A DNA stretch of 64,000 nt. It comes from JAFGRU01 sp963665915. Its GTDB lineage: Bacteria; Desulfobacterota; Desulfuromonadia; Desulfuromonadales; JAAYDE01. The stretch spans positions 62,001 to 126,000 of the forward strand of contig CAXXSG010000010.1 of assembly GCA_963665915.2 (NCBI GenBank), in the 5' to 3' direction. Below the pieces are notes generated by a model. It had not been told where the DNA came from. It was given only the letters and a program-made list of their open reading frames with translations, and did no database searches. The first letter of the stretch is position 1. Each line of letters opens with the position of its first letter. The position numbers were made by a program, and so were the translations under genes. Below are positions 44,120-52,794 of the stretch, in pieces.

Positions 44120-44926
44120 TTATCCCGGTTTTTCTCCTAAGATGAGCCTCAAAACGGCGTTGGCCTGGTGGTGAGCGGCAATTCCAACCCGGGGTGCCAT
44201 CAATCCTTCACCAGGCCGTGCGCCGGTTATTCCATCACCCACAAGGTAGAGGTTTCTAGTGGCGTGGCGGGTTGTGATCGTGTTGGAAGGAGCGTAGCCG
44301 GCCACCCCGGAAGCCGCTAGCAGCGGGGTCTCGGGGAAGTGACGGAGAAACTCTTCTATGAGCATGGCCTTCTGGTCCGCCCCGTCAAAGGCTTCCACCA
44401 TGATGTCCACCCCCGAAAAGAGAAAAGGAATATTCTCCGGGGTGACAAAGACCTGGTGGGAAATGATCTCGATATAGGGGTTGATGCGCTTCAGGTTGGC
44501 CTTTATGGCTTCGACCTTGGCTTCCCCGATCTGATCGATAAAGAACTGCTGGCGGTTCAGGTTGGAGGGCTCCACCACATCATAGTCGGCAAGGATGAGT
44601 TTCCCAACACCGATGCGTCCCAGAGCCACGGCTATCGAAGAGCCGAGACCGCCGATTCCCGCAATTCCCACACTTGATTTTTTGAGCTTGTGGTGAATCC
44701 CGGGAGTATGACGTGCCACCATCAAGGCTTCCAATTCCTCGGGAGGGGGATTTTCTCCGCGGCGGATCAGGGTGATATGATCACCCGCATTGACAGAGGT
44801 GTCGGCTGTTGCAGGAAAGCCGTTGTGGACGAGAATGTCGGCATCCGGCTTGAATCGATCGCGAATCTGGAAAAGGGTCGAGTGTCCTTCTATTTCAATG
44901 TGTTTTTCGTTAAGGAAAATCTTCAT
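44120..44926 (-). CDS. thiF: ThiS adenylyltransferase ThiF with N-terminal ThiS-like domain
   Basis: ThiF adenylates ThiS. The 268-residue protein has a first domain of about 60 residues (KIFLNEKHIEIEGHSTLFQI) that resembles ThiS but lacks a Gly-Gly tail, then the E1-like domain with the ATP loop GIAGIGGLGSSIAVALGRIG, the acidic DYDVVEPSNLNRQQ site and a C-terminal MAPRVGIAAHHQANAVL. It lacks the CxxC zinc pairs of E. coli ThiF, as in the short ThiF family 2. It is the first gene of the operon, directly behind the TPP riboswitch. Confidence 0.93.
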   Translation of the reverse strand: MKIFLNEKHIEIEGHSTLFQIRDRFKPDADILVHNGFPATADTSVNAGDHITLIRRGENPPPEELEALMVARHTPGIHHKLKKSSVGIAGIGGLGSSIAVALGRIGVGKLILADYDVVEPSNLNRQQFFIDQIGEAKVEAIKANLKRINPYIEIISHQVFVTPENIPFLFSGVDIMVEAFDGADQKAMLIEEFLRHFPETPLLAASGVAGYAPSNTITTRHATRNLYLVGDGITGARPGEGLMAPRVGIAAHHQANAVLRLILGEKPG

Positions 44927-44934
44927 AATAGAAT

Positions 44935-44966
44935 AAAAAAAGGGCCACTAAAAGCGGCCCTTTTTT
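44935..44966 (-). terminator. Expression-platform terminator of the thi riboswitch
   Basis: On the minus strand AAAAAAGGGCCGC, a short loop and GTGGCCCTTTTTTT form an intrinsic terminator between the aptamer and the thiF ATG. A second hairpin with GGAAAAT/ATTTTCC arms (44967-44986 on the plus strand) lies between and can form part of the switch. Premature termination on TPP binding is expected. Confidence 0.85.
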
Positions 44967-44983
44967 GGAAAATACTCACATTT

Positions 44984-45072
44984 TCCGCCACTTCCCTCCG
45001 CCGGTATTATCCGGATCAGGTTCAAAGGGTTATCCCGAACGGGATTCTCAGTTTAAAAACTCCCCAAGGCGT
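44984..45072 (-). ncRNA. TPP riboswitch (THI element)
   Basis: On the minus strand the region reads CTTGGGGAG, then CTGAGAATCCCG, CCCTTTGAACCTGATCCGGA, TAATACCGGCGGAGGGAAGTGG: all the conserved blocks of the thiamin pyrophosphate aptamer in order. It lies just before the terminator and thiF and should shut the thiFSGHE genes when TPP is plentiful. Confidence 0.97.
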
Positions 45073-45097
45073 TATTTAATTGTAGAATACTAGACTC

Positions 45098-45126
45098 AAA
45101 CTATCAGGGAAGGGTTTTTCCGTCAA
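45098..45126 (-). promoter_or_regulatory. Promoter of the thi operon
   Basis: On the minus strand TTGACG (45121-45126) and TAGTTT (45098-45103) are 17 bp apart. The start would be near 45091, about 20 nt before the riboswitch. Confidence 0.65.
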
Positions 45127-45249
45127 TATTTTTTTGGGGAACATGCTGTAATTGTTAATTTGTTGTAATTGATTCCTTAAGGATTTTCAGCGGTTCAATG
45201 GGGAAAAATGGCTCAAAAACTGTGAGGTTTAATACTCGATCAGTTCAAG

Positions 45250-45582
45250 TCAGGTTTTCAGGCTTGTGCCGCAGCGAGGGCAGGTCAGCATGCTGGTTGA
45301 TTGAACGCCGTGGCCGCAGGTAGGGCAGTTGAACCAAAATTTGCAAAATTTGCATTGGATTTCTGAAAGGCCCTGTTTTTTCTTGCATTTTGGACAACGG
45401 CGGTACATTTTGCGGTTGCTGATATAATCTGAAAAGAATAAGCCGCACTGGGAACAGGACGTCGCTCCGGGTTTTTGGATTTCAGCTCCGCAATTTTGGA
45501 GGGGGCAGGTGAATACTGTTTTACAGGCATTGCACCAGTATTTCCCTTTTTTCAATTCACCGCAAACCGGGCATTTTTCCAT
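45250..45582 (-). CDS. Small cysteine-rich zinc-ribbon protein
   Basis: A 110-residue protein with eight CxxC or CxxxxC pairs, including CPVCGELK, CNAC, CSQCGLFF, CPKCKKKQ, CKFC, CPTCGHG and CPRCGTS, so up to four zinc ribbons. The ATG at 45582 with AAGGG six bases upstream starts just before the first pair; the open frame upstream (to 45666) has no such motif. No signal peptide is present. Such proteins may bind nucleic acid or protein partners; the role is unknown. Confidence 0.7.
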   Translation of the reverse strand: MEKCPVCGELKKGKYWCNACKTVFTCPLQNCGAEIQKPGATSCSQCGLFFSDYISNRKMYRRCPKCKKKQGLSEIQCKFCKFWFNCPTCGHGVQSTSMLTCPRCGTSLKT

Positions 45583-46018
45583 AGCGTCCCTTCTCAAAAA
45601 GCATGCGATTAAAAACCGGCTCAGTTCTTGCCGGATTATTTGTTGCGGGAAGATTGAAACAGGCAAAACGTGGATATATTTTAAAAGTTAATGCATCTTA
45701 GTTGGGCTGTCAACTTTCGGAGAAAAGTCGTTTCCCTGTTTATTCCCCGGTTGATTTGTGGAGAGTATCTGTCTTTTCAATTTGGCTGTCAGGTTTTTTG
45801 ACTCAATTTGTGCGCCGAGAACTCTTGGCCCAAGACGTTTGTTTTACGGATAGAAACATTAAAATAAGAAAATGCTTATAGATTATATGATGGTGGTTTC
45901 ATGGGGATGTTTAATTGAAAAATAATCTTTTCAAAGACATGGTGTTATACTATCCCTAATAAAAAACGCTATTAAAAGAATTTTCTTATCAGGTTTTTGA
46001 ATAAACACCGGGAAAGGT
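45583..46018. other. 436-bp spacer between divergent genes
   Basis: AT-rich, without a coding frame or known RNA. Near the right end TGTTATACT (45943-45951) is a perfect extended -10 box, likely the promoter of the M16C peptidase; a clear -35 box is lacking. Confidence 0.45.
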
Positions 46019-48970
46019 ATGCCTGTGCATAAAATAGAGAACGAGGTCCATGGGTTTAAAACTGTTCAGACCGAGAAACTGAAAGAGATCAATGCCACTT
46101 TATTCAAACTCCAGCATCAGAAGACAGGTGCACGTTACACCCACCTGGCTACGGATGATTCAGAAAACCTTTTCGGAGTGGGGTTCAGAACCACACCGAT
46201 GGACTCCACAGGTGTAGCCCATATTCTCGAGCATACGGTTTTGTGCGGATCCCGCCGATATCCGGTCAGGGACATCTTTTTTTCGATGTTGAACCGCAGT
46301 CTCAACACTTTCATGAACGCCTTGACTTCGAGTGACTGGACTTTTTATCCTTTTGCGACTCAGAATTATAAAGATTTCAATAACTTGATGGATGTTTACC
46401 TGGACTCGACCTTTTTCCCGCTTTTGCGGGAAAACGATTTCCAGCAAGAGGGCGTTCGCTTTGAATTCGCCGAGAAAGGGAACGTCGATTCCCCGCTGGC
46501 GGCCAAGGGGGTTGTCTATAATGAAATGATAGGCGCCATGGCGAATCCGTCATCGTTGATTCACCGGCGTCTGGGGGAAATTCTTTATCCGACTACGACC
46601 TATGGGCAAAATTCCGGGGGAGAGCCCAGGGAAATCCTCAAACTGTCCTGGGAGGAGCTGAAATCCTTCCATGAAAAGTTTTATCATCCGAGTAACGCCT
46701 ATTTCTTTTCTTATGGGAATTTTCCGTTGGAAAAGACCCTTGAAAAAGTCGACCGACAGGTCCTTCAATATTTTGACACTCTTTCTGTGGAAAGTGCCGT
46801 CCCTGATGAAATCCGTTTGCAAGCGCCCAGGCGTGCTGTGAGAACCTTTCCACTACATGCCGACGAGGCGCTGGAAAATCGCTCCATGGTTCAGGTGGGG
46901 TGGCTGACCTGCCCTATCTCGGACAATCTGCACCGCCTGGGGCTCACACTCCTGTCGATTCTTCTTATGGGAGACTCTGCGGCGCCTCTTCACAAGGCTC
47001 TTATCGATTCCCGCCTGGGGGAGAATATCTGCTCTGGATCAGGCTATCAGGACGAAAGCCGGGAAACCTATTTTGCTGCCGGATTGCAGGGTACTAATCC
47101 GGAACACTTTGAGAAAATTGAAGCGCTCATTCTGGCCTCTCTGGAGGATACGGCTCAGAAAGGATTCAGCGAAAGTCGTATTGAATCCGCCATTCATCAA
47201 CTGGAGTTTGCGCACCGCGAAGTGAGTGGCGGTCATTATCCCTATGGACTTCTGCTTTTGATGCGCCTGATTGGGCCCTGGATACATAATGATGATCCTG
47301 TGTCACCCCTTCATTTTCAGGAGGATATGGAAAAAATCCGGGCAGCTTTGCGCAAAGGGCCTTTCTTTGAAAACCTGATCCGGGATTACCTATTAAAAAA
47401 TCCCCACAGGGTGTCCTTGCTTCTTAAGCCCGACCCGGAACAGGAAAAGCGAGAACAGGCGGAAACAGAGCAGTATCTGGACACGTTGCGAAGAACCTAT
47501 ACCAAAGACCAGGCCGAGGATATTCTTGCCCGGGCTGAAGGACTCCGGAAATTTCAAGAGATGTCAGAAGATGTCTCAATCCTGCCGACTCTGGAGTTAT
47601 CCGACATTCCGGAAAAAGAAGAAACCTACCCTTGTCTTGAGGATGAGGTTGCAGGTTCGCCCGTTAATTTATTTGCGCAACCGACCAATGGGATCAGTTA
47701 TTTTTCCACTTATTTTTCGCTGGAAAACCTTCCGGAACATCTGAGGCCTTTACTCCCTGTTTTTTCCTTTCTTCTGACCCGGGTGGGTGCGGCAGGCGAC
47801 GATTATCTGACTCTTGCCGAGAGAACAGCCGCCCATACGGGCGGAGTTCGCGCCGGGTCACTGATTCTGACGGACCCGCGGAGTCCTGATTCCTTTTTGG
47901 AGCTCCTTGAAATAAAAGCAAAAGCCCTTGTCAGAAATCAGGAGGAAATGTTTAATATTCTTCGGGATATATTGATTTCACCTGATTTTGAAGATTTAAA
48001 TCGCCTCAAAACTGTTATCGACCAGCTGAAGATATCCCTGGAAAATTCCATACCCGGCTCCGGCCACCATTTTGCGGCCCGCACGGCCGGCAGTTATCTG
48101 TCGGCCGCTGCCTGCCGAAAAGAGGCGTGGGGCGGATTGACTTTTATAGGAAAAGTAAGGGAACTGGCGGCTTTGAGCCCGGATGAGTTTCATGAGTTTT
48201 CACAAAAACTGAAGGAAATAGCGAACTTTATTGCAGCCCAGGGCTGTTATCACTGCTCGGTTGTGGGCGAAGAAGATCGTCTGGACGGGATCAAGAAGTC
48301 GATGGCCTCGTTTATGAAAATTTTACCGCCCCGGTCAGCTTGGTCCGACCCGCTTCCCGAAGATTTTGATCCCGCTCCGGAGGCAAAGGGATGGTCGGTT
48401 TCGCTGCCTGTTTCCTACAATGCCAGGGCTTTTCGAACCGTGCCTTTTATTCATGAGGATAATGCCCCCCTTCTGGTGCTGGCAAAATTGATGCGGACCT
48501 GTTTTTTGCACCGGGAAATTCGTGAAAAAGGAGGGGCCTATGGGGGGTTTGCTTCATTCGAGCCTGAAGCCGGGCTTTTCACCTTGTTGTCCTACCGGGA
48601 CCCGCATCTGGGCCGAACTCTGGGGGTGTTCCGAAAGGCGGTAGACTGGGCTGTTTCCGGAGATTTTTCGGACCAGGATATCAAAGAGGCTATTCTCGGG
48701 GTTTTCAGTGACCTGGACAGACCGTTGTCGCCCAGCGGCAAAGGGGAGCACGAGACTATTCTGCACCTAAAAGGCATCACGCCGGAGATGAGGCGGGATC
48801 AGCGGAAGAGGATTTTAGCTGTAAACCGTGACAAACTGGTTGAACTGGCGAAAAACTATCTGTTGAACGCATGGGAGAAAAGTGCCGTGGGAGTTCTTTC
48901 CGGGGAAAAAGCGTTGCGGGAGGCCAACAAAAGTCTTGGTGCTGAAAAATTAAAAATTGCCAAGTTCTGA
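46019..48970 (+). CDS. M16C-family zinc metallopeptidase (PreP/insulinase type)
   Basis: A 983-residue peptidase of the presequence-protease group. The inverted zinc motif HILEH (H68, E71, H72) in VAHILEHTVLCGSRRYP and the third ligand E169 in GVVYNEMIGAM are present; four repeated peptidase-like domains and a central helical hinge form the closed chamber of the family. Such enzymes degrade short peptides. No signal peptide is visible, so a cytoplasmic place is likely. It stands alone. Confidence 0.94.
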   Translation: MPVHKIENEVHGFKTVQTEKLKEINATLFKLQHQKTGARYTHLATDDSENLFGVGFRTTPMDSTGVAHILEHTVLCGSRRYPVRDIFFSMLNRSLNTFMNALTSSDWTFYPFATQNYKDFNNLMDVYLDSTFFPLLRENDFQQEGVRFEFAEKGNVDSPLAAKGVVYNEMIGAMANPSSLIHRRLGEILYPTTTYGQNSGGEPREILKLSWEELKSFHEKFYHPSNAYFFSYGNFPLEKTLEKVDRQVLQYFDTLSVESAVPDEIRLQAPRRAVRTFPLHADEALENRSMVQVGWLTCPISDNLHRLGLTLLSILLMGDSAAPLHKALIDSRLGENICSGSGYQDESRETYFAAGLQGTNPEHFEKIEALILASLEDTAQKGFSESRIESAIHQLEFAHREVSGGHYPYGLLLLMRLIGPWIHNDDPVSPLHFQEDMEKIRAALRKGPFFENLIRDYLLKNPHRVSLLLKPDPEQEKREQAETEQYLDTLRRTYTKDQAEDILARAEGLRKFQEMSEDVSILPTLELSDIPEKEETYPCLEDEVAGSPVNLFAQPTNGISYFSTYFSLENLPEHLRPLLPVFSFLLTRVGAAGDDYLTLAERTAAHTGGVRAGSLILTDPRSPDSFLELLEIKAKALVRNQEEMFNILRDILISPDFEDLNRLKTVIDQLKISLENSIPGSGHHFAARTAGSYLSAAACRKEAWGGLTFIGKVRELAALSPDEFHEFSQKLKEIANFIAAQGCYHCSVVGEEDRLDGIKKSMASFMKILPPRSAWSDPLPEDFDPAPEAKGWSVSLPVSYNARAFRTVPFIHEDNAPLLVLAKLMRTCFLHREIREKGGAYGGFASFEPEAGLFTLLSYRDPHLGRTLGVFRKAVDWAVSGDFSDQDIKEAILGVFSDLDRPLSPSGKGEHETILHLKGITPEMRRDQRKRILAVNRDKLVELAKNYLLNAWEKSAVGVLSGEKALREANKSLGAEKLKIAKF

Positions 48971-49184
48971 AGCAGGGGCTTCGTTCTCAAGTTTACGAAA
49001 AGCTGCCTTTGATTTTCCGTTTTCTCATGACGATTTTCCAAGTCCGCCAAGCTTATGACAAATGGCAAAAATTGACAAAATGATAACATTTTCGCATTAT
49101 GGTAGAAATTTTGCTTGAAAGTATCGTGACTTGTATGAAGTGACGTTTTAATGATTCATTACGGATAAATCAATCTCAGGTATG

Positions 49185-49392
49185 TTAACCCGGATTAGTC
49201 ATGAAATCTTCTGTTGCAACCGTGCGCACGCCATTCAAAGCCGTGCTCGCTCCTTGCTCTTCGACCTGCTGCAAGTACGCCTGCAGCCTGTCCGCCGCAC
49301 AGCTATGGCAGGCGGGAGCAACTCATTGCGCTTGGCTTGATCTGAAGCACACTTGCCGGTTTCGCGACAAAGCCTCATGAATAAACCGGGTT
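49185..49392 (+). repeat. Dispersed repeat, copy 2
   Basis: A 208-bp stretch homologous to 10959-11140, with the same terminal inverted repeats: TTAACCCGGATTAGTCATGA on the left and TCATGAATAAACCGGGTT on the right. It carries about 30 extra bases in the middle (around 49290-49325). Here it stands alone in the 463-bp gap before the M23 peptidase, without the outer ends found at 10887-11209, so the inner repeat moves or spreads independently. Confidence 0.85.
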
Positions 49393-49433
49393 GATAGCTT
49401 TTTGCCAAAAACACCCGGAATGGTAAGGCGCAT

Positions 49434-50756
49434 ATGACCATAGATTTTAAAACTCCTCGGAACTTCAAAAAAAACTCAAGCGTACGTTTTAACTGGAAAA
49501 TCATTTCCCTGGCTTTGGCGGGTATCTTTCTGGCCAGCTATTTTATCTTCACCAGTCAGCAGGTGCCTTCTGCTTCGGAAGCCCGGGTGACCCCGGAAAA
49601 AATGGCTGAAGACCTGCCGGCATCAAAGATCGCTGAGGTTGTGGTTCCGGAGATCAAGCGGGAGGTTCTCGAAGGAGCCATTAAATCCGGTGATACGATC
49701 ACCAGTCTTTTTTCCGATGTTTTCTCACCTCGGGAGATTCTTCTTCTGGCGCGAAAATGTAAAGATATTTTCGCGCTTTCGCGGATTCGGGCGGGGAATC
49801 TCTACCAGATCCATCTTGCCGATGGAAGTTTTGATAAATTTATTTATGATATTGACGATCAGGACCAGCTCATCATAAAAAAAGCCGAAAACGGTTTTGA
49901 GGTGGCCCGATCGCCGATCGCTTATGAATTGAAGCAGGAGGTGGTTCAGACCACTATCCTGTCGAGTCTTTTCAACGCTATCAACGAAGCGGGAGAAAGG
50001 CCTGATCTGGCGATTTCACTGGCGGATATTTTTGCCTGGGATATCGATTTTATCCGTGATATTCGGGAAGGTGATTCTTTCAAGGTTCTGGTGGAAAAAC
50101 GTTTCCGCGATGGAGAATTTTTTGGTTACGGAGACATCCTGGCTGCGGAATTCGACAATAACGGTGAAATTTTCAAGGCGTTTCTGTTTAAAGTTAAAGA
50201 TGGCCATCCGGATTATTTTGATGACAAAGGCAAAAGCGTACGAAAGGCTTTTCTAAAAGCACCCCTGTCTTTTTCCCGAATTTCCTCCGGTTTTACCAAT
50301 CGCCGCTTCCATCCTATTTTAAAACGGTATAAGCCTCATCGTGCTATTGATTATGCGGCCCCGACAGGCACTCCCATTCATTCGGTCGGGAAAGGCATTG
50401 TCACTCGAAAAGGATACACCAAGTACAACGGACGCTATGTCCGCGTTCGCCATAACAGCATTTATGAAACGCATTATAACCATATGAGTCGTTTTGCCAA
50501 AGGAGTCAAAGTCGGGAGTCGGGTTGCGCAGGGCCAGACCATCGGTTTTGTGGGCTCCTCCGGTTTGGCCACAGGCCCTCATCTTGATTTCCGCATGTAC
50601 AAAAATGGCACTTCCATCAATCCCTTGAAGGTTAAAGCACCCCCTGTCGCTCCGGTTCCGAAGGAGTTGATGGCCGAGTTTAACAAGATCAAATCAACGT
50701 ACGCGACTTATTTCGAGGCGGAAGTTCCGATCCAGATTTCCTCGCTTCAGCAATAG
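49434..50756 (+). CDS. M23-family (LytM-like) murein peptidase
   Basis: A 440-residue envelope protein anchored by one N-terminal helix (IISLALAGIFLASYFIFTS). A LysM/OapA-like middle (residues about 78-270) precedes the M23 domain: HRAIDYAAPTGTP gives ligands H302 and D306, HYNHM gives H350, and GPHLDFRMYKNG has H383 with D385 where most LytM peptidases have the second zinc histidine (HxH). This HxD form occurs in a subset of the family, so activity may be kept or altered. It probably cuts peptidoglycan cross-links or activates amidases. The dispersed repeat lies just upstream. Confidence 0.9.
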   Translation: MTIDFKTPRNFKKNSSVRFNWKIISLALAGIFLASYFIFTSQQVPSASEARVTPEKMAEDLPASKIAEVVVPEIKREVLEGAIKSGDTITSLFSDVFSPREILLLARKCKDIFALSRIRAGNLYQIHLADGSFDKFIYDIDDQDQLIIKKAENGFEVARSPIAYELKQEVVQTTILSSLFNAINEAGERPDLAISLADIFAWDIDFIRDIREGDSFKVLVEKRFRDGEFFGYGDILAAEFDNNGEIFKAFLFKVKDGHPDYFDDKGKSVRKAFLKAPLSFSRISSGFTNRRFHPILKRYKPHRAIDYAAPTGTPIHSVGKGIVTRKGYTKYNGRYVRVRHNSIYETHYNHMSRFAKGVKVGSRVAQGQTIGFVGSSGLATGPHLDFRMYKNGTSINPLKVKAPPVAPVPKELMAEFNKIKSTYATYFEAEVPIQISSLQQ

Positions 50757-50885
50757 GTTGTTTAGGCTGAAGACTGAGGACGGTTAGGAAAAACCTTTTA
50801 CCTTCAGTCTTCCGACCTTCGGTCTTTTACCGGCTACTTTTTTCAGTTTTCCCTTCAGTCTTCGGTCTTTCGACCTTCAGTCCCC
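50757..50885. repeat. Low-complexity intergenic repeat (family R3)
   Basis: Multiple degenerate copies of CTTCAGTCTTC and GGTCTTTCGACCTTCAGTC in both orientations. The same unit fills spacers at 57637-57660, 57865-57965 and 62650-62755 near EPS genes. Opposed copies can pair. No coding frame. Confidence 0.7.
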
Positions 50886-50890
50886 CTGTT

Positions 50891-50907
50891 TTGGTTCAGT
50901 GCTTGCA
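50891..50907 (+). promoter_or_regulatory. Probable sigma-54 promoter
   Basis: TTGGTTCAGTGCTTGCA has TTGG and TTGCA with exact GG-N10-GC spacing, 41 bp ahead of the ATG of the MshEN-domain gene. The start would be near 50918. The -12 half is ideal; the -24 half lacks the usual CA after GG. Confidence 0.5.
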
Positions 50908-50947
50908 TTATGCCAAGAGGAGATTTTGTAATCCTTCAGGAGGTTGC

Positions 50948-52063
50948 ATGCCTTTCAAGCTTGGAGAAATCCTTGTTAAAGAAAAAATGATCACCGCTTC
51001 CCAGTTGGAAGAGGCGCTGAAATATCAGGTGTTGTACGCTGGAAAAATCGGAATTAACCTGATCGAGATGGGCTTTGTCAAGGAAGAGGATATCGCCCGG
51101 ATGTTGAGCAGGAAATTCAATCTGCCATATATTGAGCCGGAAAAGTTGAACTACGTCCCTTCGGAAGTAATATCTCTTATTCCAGCTGAACTGGCTGCCC
51201 GCTATTCAATCGTTCCTATTGGTCTGGAAAGAAAAAAGTTGACAGTTGCGATGGCCAATCCAACGGATCTGGAAGTGATCGATGAAATTGCTTTCCGTAC
51301 CGGGTTTGTGATTCTTCCAGTCGTAACTCCTGAATTGAGTTTGACTCATGCCCTGAAAAAGTACTATAAAATTCAAAGGGAAATGCGCCCTGCTCAGGAA
51401 AAATTGGAAGTTCTTCAGAAAAAGATTCGATATGCTGAAGCTGTGTCTGAAGTTCAACCTGACTCAGGCTTTCATCCGGCTGCAGAGGTGAGTGAAACAA
51501 AAAATGAATCAGAAACCCACTTGAAGTTGGTGGAAACCGAGGCAAAAACGTCACCTCCGGATTCTGATGATGGTATCCTTACGTTAGAAACAACTTCAAA
51601 AGGGCTGGCGAATGTCACAAGTCGGAATGATGTCGCTGCCATTCTGACCCGTTTTGCATCTCAGATGTTTAAAAGGACGGTATTATTTGTGGTCAGGGGA
51701 GATCTGGCCATGGGGTGGGTCGCCGATGTTGAGGGAGCCCTGGTTGATAATTTTGACGAGGTTCAAATCCCGCTAGATGACGCTTCCGTTCTTAAAACTC
51801 TTGTAGATAGCAAAAAATGCTATGTTGGGCCTGTTCCATTTTCTCTTTTAAACTCCCGGATACTTTCTTCTTTCGGTGGAACTTTCCAGGATTCGGCCAT
51901 TCTGGTGCCATTGATCATTCTGGGTCGCGTGGTAGCTATTCTTTATGTGGATGGTGAAAATACCCATTCGAAAGATTACCTTTTTGAGCTGCAAAGGCTT
52001 GTTGCCAAGGCGTCCATGTCCCTTGAAATTCTCATCCTCAAGAAAAAAATCCTCATGATGTAA
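50948..52063 (+). CDS. MshEN/GspE N-terminal domain protein with GAF-like region
   Basis: A 371-residue cytoplasmic protein without an ATPase. The first 160 residues match the N-terminal domain of type II secretion/pilus ATPases (LGEILVKEKMITASQLEEAL, LSRKFNLPYIE, VPIGLERKKLTVAMANPTDL), a fold that in MshE binds c-di-GMP. A charged linker follows, then a possible GAF-like domain (about 225-365, VLFVVRGDLAMGWVAD). AGGAGG before ATG 50948 decides the start. Similar stand-alone proteins occur in Geobacter-like bacteria. A sigma-54-like promoter precedes it; a c-di-GMP effector role is inferred. Confidence 0.82.
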   Translation: MPFKLGEILVKEKMITASQLEEALKYQVLYAGKIGINLIEMGFVKEEDIARMLSRKFNLPYIEPEKLNYVPSEVISLIPAELAARYSIVPIGLERKKLTVAMANPTDLEVIDEIAFRTGFVILPVVTPELSLTHALKKYYKIQREMRPAQEKLEVLQKKIRYAEAVSEVQPDSGFHPAAEVSETKNESETHLKLVETEAKTSPPDSDDGILTLETTSKGLANVTSRNDVAAILTRFASQMFKRTVLFVVRGDLAMGWVADVEGALVDNFDEVQIPLDDASVLKTLVDSKKCYVGPVPFSLLNSRILSSFGGTFQDSAILVPLIILGRVVAILYVDGENTHSKDYLFELQRLVAKASMSLEILILKKKILMM

Positions 52064-52794
52064 AAAACCGCTCTAAGTTGGCGCCGTTTAAAAATCTAAT
52101 TAAGTTTGCACCCTTAGTGAAAAAACGATATTTTGAAAACTCAAGGTTGTGCCTGTAATAAATTGGAAATCCTGGCCTCCTCAAGTTTGAAGGCAGGTTG
52201 AAAAACTTAACATTTCCTGTATTCTTTGCGAGTCATAACTTATTTTGCTTCCTGGCAGACTAAACAGGGAGTGCAAATGCCCCAAACTTTTGTCCGCTTC
52301 AGACAAAAGCTCTTCCACCCATTCACATCGAGAGAAAACAATAAAACCTGTTTCGACTTAATAGTTTTGCAGTTTTTAGCCGATTTCGATCAAGCTGGAT
52401 ATTCGGAAACGTGCTGTGAGAGTTCTTCTTCTAACTGGCAGAGCAGCTTTTTTGCGAGAAATGGCTTATTTTTTTTCTGGATTCAAGATATCATGTACCA
52501 GCATTTATGTATCATTATGTTTCTTTCCATTATATTTAAGTGAAAGTTTTTGGCGCGCCCGTGGTATTGGTGTAAAACTTGCTCACTTTTCTTATAAGTT
52601 TAAGGTAGTTGGAAACTCTTTCGCTTTGTCTGGCTATGTGGCGGGTGATATTCTCACGGGATGTTTGAGTTTTTATTGCCGTTTGGGTTGAGGGTTTTTG
52701 AGTGTAAAAACCAGACGACTTAACCCATTAATTCTGAAAATACTTTTATTGATTGTTACTTAAATTAGTTCAGCTGTTTTAGGAGGTTCTTGCC
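52064..52794. other. 731-bp spacer before the EPS locus
   Basis: Long AT-rich gap with two short open frames (105 and 91 residues) of unconvincing composition and no good ribosome sites. It holds the sigma-54-like boxes at 52567-52583, leaving a leader of about 200 nt before prsT. No known RNA or repeat was recognised. Confidence 0.45.
52567..52583 (+). promoter_or_regulatory. Candidate sigma-54 promoter of the EPS locus
   Basis: TTGGTGTAAAACTTGCT has TTGG and TTGCT with the required GG-N10-GC spacing. The start would be near 52594. EPS/exosortase loci of this kind often carry a PrsK/PrsR two-component pair whose regulator acts with sigma-54, which fits, though neither gene is in the window. 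Confidence 0.5.

Noticed and set aside
52226..52691. Two overlapping short open frames in the spacer before prsT
   Set aside because: Biased composition, no ribosome sites, no recognisable features; they cover the candidate sigma-54 promoter.
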